Part shown: positions 54,831 through 62,798 of the stretch, one piece after another
Numbering within the stretch: position 1 is the stretch's first letter
Layout: each line of letters opens with the position of its first letter
Assembly (NCBI RefSeq): GCF_001297015.1
Contig: NZ_LIGE01000036.1
Coordinates: 62,001 to 126,000, forward strand
Source of the DNA: Pseudomonas sp. RIT-PI-r
GTDB lineage: Bacteria > Pseudomonadota > Gammaproteobacteria > Pseudomonadales > Pseudomonadaceae
Direction: 5' to 3'
DNA: 64,000 nucleotides
Position numbers and translations under genes: made by a program
Notes under the pieces: model-generated
Told to the model about the DNA's origin: nothing
Databases searched by the model: none
The model's input: the letters and a program-made list of their open reading frames with translations, nothing else

Positions 54831-55470
54831 CACTACTCCTCGCGGGTCTTGAATTCTGACCCCTACCTTACCGATGTTTTTCCGGCGAAGGAACAACTAC
54901 GCCACCCCGTGCCTGATGGACACCGAGAAGAGCCACACCGATCTCGCGCAACCGAGCACCTGATAAATAGTAGGCATCATTGGCAAAAATGCTCAAGGTG
55001 CGCTCGTCATCAAGCCGGTTGACGGGGGTTGCTCCGATGGACGCAGGGGTGGCGTGGGAGAAGATCTTCCCGGGCCGCTCACCTGAACATTGCCGGATGT
55101 TGAGACTTAAGACGTGCGGCCTTTTTTAAAGTCACCTCAACATGGACAAAAGATAAGCGAAGCAGCACGCAAAATCGGAACAAAAGTATGGACGAATTCA
55201 TTTAGACAGACTTTAGCCAAGACTGCAAAAACAGCACATGACAACGGGAACTTTTTCTCATTAGCTCGCTCTGCGCGGGACTTGTAGCTGGGTGTTTTTT
55301 AAACAACCAGGTTAAAAGTTGCTCGAAAAAGAATCAGCAACTACAATTTTTTTTGCTTCTTGCGCTACGTCAGTTTACTTACTACAAGTAATGGGTAGTA
55401 TGTACGCCGGCTATTTCCTCAATCGTGAGGAGACAGCCACTTAATTTGAAAGTCCTTGAAGGGGAACACG
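54831..55470. other. Long intergenic region upstream of oprI
   Basis: 640 bases without a supported gene. The left 300 bases have ordinary composition; from about 55130 it is markedly AT-rich, as expected for the very strong oprI promoter. A double hairpin ending in T8 lies at 55285-55353, and a stem CCTCA-N4-TGAGG lies at 55417-55431 in the oprI leader. A GAAGGGGAA site precedes the oprI ATG. Confidence 0.55.
55285..55353 (+). ncRNA. Candidate small-RNA 3' end or attenuator upstream of oprI
   Basis: Two consecutive hairpins are visible: CTGGGTGTTT / AAACAACCAG with a TTT loop, then AGTTGCT / AGCAACT around a 12-base loop, followed after ACAA by eight T. This looks like the 3' end of a small RNA. 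The 5' end and promoter cannot be fixed. It might instead be a terminator for leftward transcription or part of the oprI upstream element. Confidence 0.35.
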
Positions 55471-55722
55471 ATGAACAACGTTCTGAAATTCTCTGCTCTG
55501 GCTCTGGCCGCAGTTCTGGCTACCGGTTGCAGCAGCGCATCGAAAGAAACCGAAGCACGTCTGACCGCTACTGAAGACGCAGCTGCTCGCTCCCAGGCTC
55601 GTGCAGACGAAGCTTACCGTAAAGCTGATGAAGCTCTGGCTGCTGCTCAAAAAGCACAACAGACTGCTGACGAAGCTAACGAGCGTGCTCTGCGCATGCT
55701 GGACAAAGCTAGCCGCAAGTAA
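55471..55722 (+). CDS. oprI: Major outer-membrane lipoprotein OprI (Lpp/LppL)
   Basis: 83 aa from ATG 55471. The lipobox LATGC places the lipidated Cys at position 20. The mature part is an alanine-rich heptad coiled coil (ETEARLTATEDAAARSQ, then AYRKADEALAAAQKAQQ) ending in RMLDKASRK, whose C-terminal lysine can be joined to peptidoglycan. It is one of the most abundant cell proteins. Codon use is biased to highly expressed forms (CTG, GCT, CGT). Followed by a strong terminator; the convergent gene is an L,D-transpeptidase. Confidence 0.97.
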   Translation: MNNVLKFSALALAAVLATGCSSASKETEARLTATEDAAARSQARADEAYRKADEALAAAQKAQQTADEANERALRMLDKASRK

Positions 55723-55743
55723 TAATCCCTCGGGATTGTTATC

Positions 55744-55776
55744 GAGCCGACCCGATTTATCGGGTCGGCTTTTTTA
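55744..55776 (+). terminator. Intrinsic terminator of oprI
   Basis: GAGCCGACCCGAT / ATCGGGTCGGCTTTTTT: strong stem with six T. Confidence 0.92.
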
Positions 55777-55801
55777 TTGCCCATCGTTTTTGTTCAGGCA
55801 A

Positions 55802-55837
55802 TAAAAAACCCGCCGACGCTTCACGCATCGACGGGTT
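55802..55837 (-). terminator. Intrinsic terminator of the L,D-transpeptidase gene
   Basis: Read on the minus strand: AACCCGTCGATGCG, then CGTCGGCGGGTT followed by TTTT, just after the stop at 55850. Confidence 0.8.
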
Positions 55838-55849
55838 CCGGGGTACGAC

Positions 55850-56821
55850 TTACTGCTGCAGGTCGATCGGTGTATTGGCAACAATCGGTGCCGAAGTATT
55901 CGGCGTGCCGATTTCCGTTGGCAGGCCATCTTCGGCCGCGACCACATCACGCACCACGTCCCAGTTCACACGCAGGTTGCTGGTGACGTCTTCACGCTTG
56001 AGCATCGCGTTGATCACCGCTGTGTGTTTGTCGACCACCGAGGGGTTGCCCTTGTCGTCGATCGGCGTGTGCGCTTCCAGATAAACCTTGCCGCCACTGC
56101 TGCCGAACTTGTAAGCATCGTTGAGGATGCGCACCGACGTACCGACCGGGACCATGCCGGCCATTTCCAGCACGTTGTTATTGAACATGCGGAAGCAGCC
56201 GTGACTGGTACGCATGCCGATACCGAATTTCTTGTTCGAACCGTGGATCAGGTAGCCTGGCGTGCCAAGGGTGAACTTGAACGGCCCCAGTGGGTTGTCA
56301 GGGCCGGCCGGCACCACGTTTGGCAGCGGATCACCGTCAGCGGCGTGTTCAGCCTTGATCGACGCAGGAGGCGTCCAGGTCGGGTTTGGCGTCTTGGCGG
56401 TGATCGAGGTATGCGCAATCGGCGAACCCCAGCCCTCACGTCCGATACCCAGCGGGAACGTGTAAACCACGTTCTTGCCCTTCGGGAAATAGTAGAGGCG
56501 GTACTCGGCGAGGTTGATGACGATGCCTTCGCGCGGGCCCGGCGGCAGAATGAAACGGGTCGGCAAGACGATTTCTGTACCCGCGCCCGGCAACCAGGCA
56601 GCGACGCCCGGGGTGGCCGCGACCATTTCCGAGTAACCCAGATCGTACTTCGTGCCCAGATCGGCAAAGGTGTCTTCGTACTTGGCTTTGATCACCTGCA
56701 CCTGGCCGATGATGTCCTCACCAGGTGGTGGCAGGGGAAACTCCAATGCAGCAACGGGACCGGCCACACACAGGGCGGCAAGTGACAGGCAGCGGGTGAC
56801 GGCAGGAAAGCGCGGCAACAT
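55850..56821 (-). CDS. L,D-transpeptidase (YkuD/ErfK family)
   Basis: 323 aa from ATG 56821, with AAGGA upstream. A signal peptide ends near AALEF. A LysM-like segment (VIKAKYEDTFADLGTKYDLGYSEMV) precedes the YkuD catalytic domain with YLIHGSNKKFGIGMRTSHGCFRM, which holds the catalytic His and Cys. Periplasmic enzymes of this class crosslink peptidoglycan or attach Lpp to it. Its position opposite oprI suggests the second role. Confidence 0.93.
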   Translation of the reverse strand: MLPRFPAVTRCLSLAALCVAGPVAALEFPLPPPGEDIIGQVQVIKAKYEDTFADLGTKYDLGYSEMVAATPGVAAWLPGAGTEIVLPTRFILPPGPREGIVINLAEYRLYYFPKGKNVVYTFPLGIGREGWGSPIAHTSITAKTPNPTWTPPASIKAEHAADGDPLPNVVPAGPDNPLGPFKFTLGTPGYLIHGSNKKFGIGMRTSHGCFRMFNNNVLEMAGMVPVGTSVRILNDAYKFGSSGGKVYLEAHTPIDDKGNPSVVDKHTAVINAMLKREDVTSNLRVNWDVVRDVVAAEDGLPTEIGTPNTSAPIVANTPIDLQQ

Positions 56822-56921
56822 CCGGAAAATCCTTCGCATGATCAACAAGGGTATAAGAGCGCGATTGTACACCGCGCTTTGAATATTGGGGGAGACAGCC
56901 CGATGGACCGCATCAGGCCTT

Positions 56922-57000
56922 GAAAAGATCGCAGCCTGCGGCAGCTCCTACAGGTGTACGCCCTTCCTTGCAGGAGCTGCCGCAGGCTGCGATCTTTTGA
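56922..57000. repeat. REP doublet, family A, inverted arrangement
   Basis: GATCGCAGCCTGCGGCAGCTCC and its inverted copy, GATCGCAG ends outward; the central bases read CGCAGG in place of CGAAGG, a sub-variant of the copies at 28915, 33761 and 39191. Confidence 0.85.
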
Positions 57001-57002
57001 CC

Positions 57003-57296
57003 TTAAAGCTCGAAACGCAGCTCAGGCCAGATCGGCGATGTGCCGCGCTTCTGCGATTCCAGAATCGCCCGGCACAGCGAGCACAGTCGCTGATCCTGAA
57101 ACACCCGGCGATCCACGCTCGACCAGCGCGGTTGCGCTGGCAGCAGACTGCCGCACAGGGTGCGATCGGCCGAGCCACCGAGTTCGAGTTGCCGGGTCAC
57201 CAGATGCACCCGCACTTCCTGGCAGGCGAACAGATCCAGCTGCTCGTCAGGCTCGATCAGTTGGTAGGCAAACAGGGACCAGGCAGAACGCGACAT
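57003..57296 (-). CDS. Conserved hypothetical protein with CxxC
   Basis: 97 aa from ATG 57296, with GGAG upstream. No signal peptide. The C-terminal half has FQDQRLCSLCRAILESQK with a CSLC pair that could bind metal. No domain recognised. From memory, a hypothetical gene sits at the same place (between the L,D-transpeptidase and tesA) in P. aeruginosa. Confidence 0.7.
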   Translation of the reverse strand: MSRSAWSLFAYQLIEPDEQLDLFACQEVRVHLVTRQLELGGSADRTLCGSLLPAQPRWSSVDRRVFQDQRLCSLCRAILESQKRGTSPIWPELRFEL

Positions 57297-57353
57297 CGGG
57301 GGCTCCAAATAAGGGGGCGCCACATTAGCCGAAAGCCTGCCCTTAGAAAAGCC

Positions 57354-57959
57354 TCATAACAGCGGTTTTAGCGTCGGCCAGACATTTTCCAGCAACTTGC
57401 CCTGAGCCCCGGCTGCCGGGTGCAGACCATCGGCCTGCATCAAGTCCGGATGACCGCCGACGCCGTCGAGGAAAAACGGTACCAGCGGGATCTTTTTATC
57501 GTCCGCGAGTTTGCCGTAGACCTCGGCGAAAGCGTCGGTGTAGCGCTTGCCGTAATTGGGCGGCAACTGCATGCCGAGCAACAGCACCTTGGCACCGCTC
57601 TGGCGGGAGCTGTCGATCATCGAGGCAAGATTTTGTTGCAATTGAATTGGCGGCATTCCGCGCAGGCCATCGTTGCCGCCAAGTTCGAGGATCACCAGTT
57701 CCGGCTTATGCTCTGCAAGCAGCGCCGGCAGGCGCGCCTGGCCTCCGGCACTGGTGTCGCCGCTGATGGAGGCATTGACCACTTTATCGTCGAAACCCTC
57801 CTGTTTGAGCCGTTGCTCGAGCAACGACACCCACCCCAAACGGGTATCCAGTCCGAAACCGGCGCTGATACTATCGCCAACGATCAGGACAGTACCCGCC
57901 GCTGCGTTCTGGGCCATGCACATCAAGGCCAGGCCAGCACTCAAAAACCACACACGCAT
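57354..57959 (-). CDS. tesA: Multifunctional lysophospholipase/thioesterase/protease TesA
   Basis: 201 aa from ATG 57959, with GGAG upstream. A signal peptide ends in QNAAAG. It is an SGNH hydrolase: nucleophile Ser in IVGDSISAGFG, LELGGNDGLRGMPP and the Asp-x-x-His dyad in QADGLHPAAGAQ. It hydrolyses acyl-CoA and lysophospholipids in the periplasm. Divergent from the ABC transporter pair, as tesA is from ybbA-ybbP in E. coli. Confidence 0.95.
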   Translation of the reverse strand: MRVWFLSAGLALMCMAQNAAAGTVLIVGDSISAGFGLDTRLGWVSLLEQRLKQEGFDDKVVNASISGDTSAGGQARLPALLAEHKPELVILELGGNDGLRGMPPIQLQQNLASMIDSSRQSGAKVLLLGMQLPPNYGKRYTDAFAEVYGKLADDKKIPLVPFFLDGVGGHPDLMQADGLHPAAGAQGKLLENVWPTLKPLL

Positions 57960-57969
57960 CGGATTCTCC

Positions 57970-58653
57970 ATGGGCGCAAGCATTCTCACCGCGAAGAACC
58001 TCAGCAAAGTGGTTCCCAGCGCGGAAGGTGAACTGACTATCCTGCACGAACTCAGCCTGGAACTGAACAAGGGCGACAGCCTGGCCATCGTCGGCGCGTC
58101 CGGTTCCGGCAAATCCACCCTCCTCGGCTTGCTCGCCGGCCTCGACTTGCCGAGCAGTGGCGAAGTCATCCTCGCCGGCCAGGGCCTGAGCAATCTCGAT
58201 GAAGACCAGCGTGCCCGCATCCGCGCCGAACACGTCGGTTTTGTCTTTCAGTCGTTCCAGTTGCTCGACAGTCTCAATGCGCTGGAAAACGTCATGCTGC
58301 CGCTGGAACTCGATGGCCGCAAAGACGCCCGTGAACGGGCGACCGAATTACTCCAGCGCGTTGGCCTCGGCCAGCGCCTGACACATTCGCCGCGCCAGCT
58401 CTCGGGTGGTGAACAGCAGCGCGTGGCGATAGCGCGCGCGTTTGCCGCCGAGCCTGACGTGCTGTTCGCTGACGAGCCGACCGGCAACCTCGACAGCCAT
58501 ACCGGTGAGCGCATCAGCGATTTGCTCTTCGAATTGAACAAGGAACGCGGCACCACCCTGGTGCTGGTGACCCACGACGAACGCCTGGCCCATCGCTGCC
58601 GGCGCCTGATCCGCCTTGAAGCCGGGCTGTTGGTCGCCCCTCTGGAGCCTTGA
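57970..58653 (+). CDS. ABC transporter ATP-binding protein (YbbA-like, LolD class)
   Basis: 227 aa from ATG 57970, only 10 bases from the divergent tesA start codon. Walker A is VGASGSGKSTLLGLLAGL, the Q-loop is VFQSFQLLDSLNALEN, the signature is LSGGEQQRVAIARAF and Walker B is VLFADEPTGNLD. It powers the FtsX-like permease downstream with which it shares one base. Family MacB/LolD. Confidence 0.95.
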   Translation: MGASILTAKNLSKVVPSAEGELTILHELSLELNKGDSLAIVGASGSGKSTLLGLLAGLDLPSSGEVILAGQGLSNLDEDQRARIRAEHVGFVFQSFQLLDSLNALENVMLPLELDGRKDARERATELLQRVGLGQRLTHSPRQLSGGEQQRVAIARAFAAEPDVLFADEPTGNLDSHTGERISDLLFELNKERGTTLVLVTHDERLAHRCRRLIRLEAGLLVAPLEP

Positions 58654-61157
58654 TGGCACGTTTGCCGCTGTTGCGTCTGTTCAGTCTCGCCATACGCCAA
58701 CTCATGCGCGATGCCCGCGCCGGTGAATTGCGCGTGTTGTTCTTCGCGTTGGTGGTGGCGGTGGCGGCGAGTACCGCCATCGGTTATTTCGGTGCTCGCC
58801 TCAACGGCGCCATGACCCTGCGCGCCACCGAGTTTCTCGGTGCCGATCTGGTGCTCGAAGGCAGTTCACCGGCGCGCGAGGAACAAATCAAGAGCGGCAC
58901 CGAATTACACCTCAACCATGCGCAAGTGGTGGAGTTCTCCAGTGTTATCGCCACCGACAACGGCATTCAGCTGTCGAGCATCAAGGCCGTCGACCGCGCG
59001 TATCCTTTGCGTGGCGAACTGAAAAGTGCTCCAGCGCCCTTCGCAACCGAAGATATTGGCGGCGAACCGCAATCGGGCGAAGCCTGGGTCGAGGCGCGTC
59101 TGTTGACGGCGCTGGACCTGAAGATCGGCGACAGTATCGACGTTGGCATGAAGACGCTGAAGCTGACCCGCGTGCTGACCTACGAACCGGATCGCGCCGG
59201 CAACTTCTATAGCCTGACGCCTCGGGTCATGATCAACCTCGACGACCTCGCCGCGACCGGCGTCGTGCAACCCGGCAGCCGAGTAAGTTACCGCGAACTG
59301 TGGCGCGGCGAACCGCAGGCGCTGGAAACCTATCGGCAACTGATCAAACCGGGGCTTGCGGCCAACCAGCGGATTCAGGATGCCCGCGACGGCAACCGGC
59401 AGATTGGCGGTGCGCTGGGCAAAGCCGAGCGTTATCTGAACATGGCCAGTCTGGTCGCCGTGCTGCTGGCCGGCGTGGCCGTGGCGTTGTCAGCGAACCG
59501 TTTCGCCAGCCGGCGTTTCGATGCCAGTGCCTTGTTGCGCTGCCTCGGGTTGTCACGCCGGGAAACCATGCTGCTGTTCAGTATTCAACTGACGGTGCTC
59601 GGCCTGTTCGCCGCCCTCAGCGGCGCGTTGCTTGGCTGGCTGGCGCAATTGGGCCTGTTCGCCCTGCTGCATGATCTGCTGCCAAGTGACGTTCCTCCGG
59701 GCGGCCTGTTTCCGGCTATCGCCGGTATTGGCACCGGACTGGTGGCATTGGCCGGTTTCGCCTTGCCGCCGCTGGCTGCGCTGGGCCGCGTGCCGCCGTT
59801 GCGTGTGCTGCGCCGGGACATGTTGCCCATCCCGTCGAGTACCTGGATGGTTTACGGCGCAGCTTTGGGTGCGCTTGGCCTGATCATGTGGCGCCTGAGC
59901 CTGGATCTACTGCTGACCTTTGCCCTGCTCGGTGGTGGCGTGGTGGCTGCGTTGGTCTTGGGCGGATTGCTGTTGTTGTTGCTGCAAAGCCTGCGGCGGA
60001 TGCTCGCCCGCGCTTCTCTGCCGTGGCGCCTGGGCTTGGGCCAGTTGCTACGCCATCCCTTGGCAGCGGCCGGTCAGTCGTTGGCATTCGGTTTGATTCT
60101 GCTGTCGATGGCCCTGATCGCTTTGCTGCGCGGTGAACTGCTCGACACCTGGCAAAACCAGTTGCCGAAAAATGCACCGAACTACTTCGCCCTGAACATC
60201 CTGCCGGCAGACAAACAGGCCTTTGCCGATCATCTGGTCAATGTCTCTGCGCAAGCGGCGCCGCTCTATCCGGTCGTGCCCGGGCGGCTGATCAGCATCA
60301 ATGGCGATCCGGTGCAGCAAATCGTCAGCAAGGACTCGGCCGGAGACCGGGCGATTCAACGTGACCTGAGCCTGACCTGGGCGGCGGACTTGCCGGCGGG
60401 CAACAAGCTCACCGCAGGTGAATGGTGGAAGGATCAACCGACCGACGATGTTCCCGGTGTCTCGGTGGAAGGTAAGGTCGCCGAAAGCCTCAAGCTCAAA
60501 CTCGGCGATCACATGGTGTTCAGCGTCGGTGGGGTCAATCGCGAAGCGAAGGTCAGCAGCCTGCGCGAGATCAACTGGGACAACTTCCAGCCGAACTTCT
60601 TCATGATCTTCCAGCCAGGCACATTGAAGGATCTGCCGGCGACGTACCTGACCAGTTTCTATCTGGCACCGGGTCATGATCAGCAGATCGTCGAGCTGTC
60701 GCGAACCTTCCCGGCCGTCACCATCCTGCAGGTCGAAGCATTGCTGGAACAACTGCGCAGCATCCTCGCTCAGGTCACCCTGGCCGTGGAATATGTTTTG
60801 TTGTTCGTGTTGGCGGCGGGAATGGCCGTGCTGTTCTCAGGCTTGCAAGCGACGCTGGATGAACGCATTCGCCAGGGTGCCTTGCTGCGTGCACTGGGCG
60901 CGGAACGACAGTTGCTGATCAAGGCAAGGCGCATCGAGTTCGGCCTGCTCGGCGCGGTCAGCGGTCTGCTCGCGGCAATCGGTTCGGAAGTGGTGAGTCT
61001 GGTGCTGTATCGCTACGCCTTCGACCTGCCGTGGCATCCCCATCCGTGGTTGCTGGTGCTGCCTTTGATTGGCGCAGTGCTGATTGGCGGTGCCGGCGTG
61101 TTCGGCACACGTCGGGCGCTGAATGCGAGCCCACTGACAGTGTTGCGCGAGGGTTGA
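58653..61157 (+). CDS. FtsX-family ABC permease (YbbP-like)
   Basis: 834 aa from ATG 58653 (TGATG overlap). Ten or so TM helices with two FtsX domains: an N-terminal TM, a periplasmic domain (about 45-260), three TMs (LVAVLLAGVAVALSANRFASRRF), more TM helices in the middle, a second periplasmic domain (about 500-680) and three C-terminal TMs. It ends in the FtsX-like RALNASPLTVLREG. Substrate unknown; homologous to E. coli YbbP. Confidence 0.93.
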   Translation: MARLPLLRLFSLAIRQLMRDARAGELRVLFFALVVAVAASTAIGYFGARLNGAMTLRATEFLGADLVLEGSSPAREEQIKSGTELHLNHAQVVEFSSVIATDNGIQLSSIKAVDRAYPLRGELKSAPAPFATEDIGGEPQSGEAWVEARLLTALDLKIGDSIDVGMKTLKLTRVLTYEPDRAGNFYSLTPRVMINLDDLAATGVVQPGSRVSYRELWRGEPQALETYRQLIKPGLAANQRIQDARDGNRQIGGALGKAERYLNMASLVAVLLAGVAVALSANRFASRRFDASALLRCLGLSRRETMLLFSIQLTVLGLFAALSGALLGWLAQLGLFALLHDLLPSDVPPGGLFPAIAGIGTGLVALAGFALPPLAALGRVPPLRVLRRDMLPIPSSTWMVYGAALGALGLIMWRLSLDLLLTFALLGGGVVAALVLGGLLLLLLQSLRRMLARASLPWRLGLGQLLRHPLAAAGQSLAFGLILLSMALIALLRGELLDTWQNQLPKNAPNYFALNILPADKQAFADHLVNVSAQAAPLYPVVPGRLISINGDPVQQIVSKDSAGDRAIQRDLSLTWAADLPAGNKLTAGEWWKDQPTDDVPGVSVEGKVAESLKLKLGDHMVFSVGGVNREAKVSSLREINWDNFQPNFFMIFQPGTLKDLPATYLTSFYLAPGHDQQIVELSRTFPAVTILQVEALLEQLRSILAQVTLAVEYVLLFVLAAGMAVLFSGLQATLDERIRQGALLRALGAERQLLIKARRIEFGLLGAVSGLLAAIGSEVVSLVLYRYAFDLPWHPHPWLLVLPLIGAVLIGGAGVFGTRRALNASPLTVLREG

Positions 61158-61191
61158 TAGACTCAACCGCTCTTAACCACAAGAAGTAGCC

Positions 61192-61689
61192 ATGAGCCGT
61201 TATCGCCCTCCTCGCACCGCCGGCACCGCGCTGATCACCCCTGAAGGTGAAGCGCGGATGCGTGCCGAATTTCATGAGCTGTGGCATGTGCGCCGTCCGC
61301 AGGTGACGCAATCGGTCAGCGAAGCGGCGGCTCAGGGTGATCGCTCGGAAAACGCCGAATACACCTACGGCAAGAAGATGCTGCGCGAGATCGACAGTCG
61401 CGTGCGCTTTCTCACCAAACGCCTGGAAGCACTCAAGGTCGTCAGCGAAAAGCCCAGCGATCCGAACAAGGTCTACTTCGGCGCCTGGGTAACCATCGAA
61501 GACGAAGACGGCAAGCAATCGCGCTACCGCATCGTCGGCCCGGATGAACTGGATCTGAAACTGGGTCTGATCAGCATCGACTCGCCACTGGCCCGTGCCT
61601 TGATCGGCAAGGCGCTGGACGCCGAAGTTCGAGTGCAGACGCCGACTGGCGAGCAATTCGTTTACATCGTCGCTATCGACTATCCGTAA
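61192..61689 (+). CDS. greB: Transcription elongation factor GreB
   Basis: 165 aa. Starts MSRYRPPRTAGTALITPEGE; the N-terminal coiled coil has the acidic tip AAAQGDRSENAEYTYGKK with the residues needed to coordinate the cleavage metal; C-terminal FKBP-like domain with ISIDSPLARALIGK. It rescues backtracked RNA polymerase. Located 34 bases after the ABC permease. Confidence 0.96.
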   Translation: MSRYRPPRTAGTALITPEGEARMRAEFHELWHVRRPQVTQSVSEAAAQGDRSENAEYTYGKKMLREIDSRVRFLTKRLEALKVVSEKPSDPNKVYFGAWVTIEDEDGKQSRYRIVGPDELDLKLGLISIDSPLARALIGKALDAEVRVQTPTGEQFVYIVAIDYP

Positions 61690-61695
61690 AGCGTA

Positions 61696-62004
61696 TCAGC
61701 GACGAGTGATCAGGCCCTGCCGCGCAACGCGGACCAGTTGTTTGATCATCTCTGGCGCATCTTCGGAAGCCGGGGCCTGAATCACTGCCAGATCAAAACT
61801 GTCAGTGGCGAAACGCGCCAGCGACTCGCCGTCTTCAACGAACTGGATCAGGAACGCGGCAGGACCGCCGCTGCGACGTGGCCAGCCATCGAGATAACGC
61901 AACAGCGTCGGCTGATGTTTGCCGCCAAGAAGAATTTTCGGGTTGCGCTGGGTGATATGTGCCGTGATCGGCGCGGGACGTGCTGGAGGGCGTAGTGCAT
62001 TCAT
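61696..62004 (-). CDS. Conserved hypothetical protein
   Basis: 102 aa from the ATG at 62004. No domain recognised. It begins with a proline-rich segment (LRPPARPAPITAHI) and has an alpha/beta-looking core (AAFLIQFVEDGESLARFAT, then FDLAVIQAP). Convergent with greB, six bases between stops. From memory, a hypothetical gene lies at this place next to greB in P. aeruginosa. Confidence 0.6.
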   Translation of the reverse strand: MNALRPPARPAPITAHITQRNPKILLGGKHQPTLLRYLDGWPRRSGGPAAFLIQFVEDGESLARFATDSFDLAVIQAPASEDAPEMIKQLVRVARQGLITRR

Positions 62005-62206
62005 CGTGTCGTGTCTCTGCCTCAAAAGTCTGCATGGCAGGTGAGAGGCAACACCGAACCAGCGCTTTAGCGGTATTTCGAAGCCCTGTTCCGGCTTCTG
62101 ACGGCAACTGTTGAAGTCACCTGGCGCCCCGCAAGTAGCTGTTTAAATCGGCGCATGGGCAACATCCTAGAGAACGTGACCGATGAGTGTCAAGAATCAG
62201 CCGCAA

Positions 62207-62236
62207 CAAAAAAGGCCCGCACAATGCGGGCCTTTT
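62207..62236 (-). terminator. Intrinsic terminator of the DoxX gene
   Basis: Minus strand: AAGGCCCGCA / TGCGGGCC followed by TTTTTT, just after the doxX-like stop. Confidence 0.88.
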
Positions 62237-62252
62237 CCTTGAGCCAGAGCCT

Positions 62253-62687
62253 TCAACCGGCGATGGCGCGATCCACCGAAAGCTTGCCGGCGCCTTCGAT
62301 CAGTACCGCGAGGCTGCCACCCAGCAGGGCCAGAGCGAACTCATAACCGTTGTTGGCCATGAACAAACCGTTGCTGATGTGTACGGTGAAGATCGCCACC
62401 AGCGACAGGAAGGTCAGGCCCAACGCCGCAGGACGCACCAGCAAGCCGATGATCAAGGCCAGGCCGGCGAAGAACTCGGTACCGCCGGCCAGCGTGGCCA
62501 TCACGTAACCCGGGTGCAGGCCGATGCTGTCCATGTACTGCGCCGTGCCTGCCAGACCATAACCACCGAACAGACCGAAGAGTTTTTGCGAGCCGTGAGC
62601 TGCGAAGATCACGCCGACAGCGATGCGCAGGATGGTCAGACCGTAGCCGGCGCGGGTGAACAGGACTTTGTTGATCAGAGAGTTCAT
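62253..62687 (-). CDS. DoxX/SURF4-family membrane protein
   Basis: 144 aa. Four TM segments: TILRIAVGVIFAAHGSQKLFG, VMATLAGGTEFFAGLALIIGL, LGLTFLSLVAIFTVHI and FALALLGGSLAVLIEG. The family includes subunits of quinol oxidases and inner-membrane proteins linked to redox stress; function here is unknown. It has a GGAA ribosome site. Confidence 0.92.
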   Translation of the reverse strand: MNSLINKVLFTRAGYGLTILRIAVGVIFAAHGSQKLFGLFGGYGLAGTAQYMDSIGLHPGYVMATLAGGTEFFAGLALIIGLLVRPAALGLTFLSLVAIFTVHISNGLFMANNGYEFALALLGGSLAVLIEGAGKLSVDRAIAG

Positions 62688-62798
62688 GGGGCATTCCTTG
62701 TTTTGCGAAAAGTGTTGTGTGTTGGTTGGCCGCTATATTAATCAGTAAATCTCATGTTAAAAGCGCAAATATTCCGCCATAACAATCAAATTATTAGA

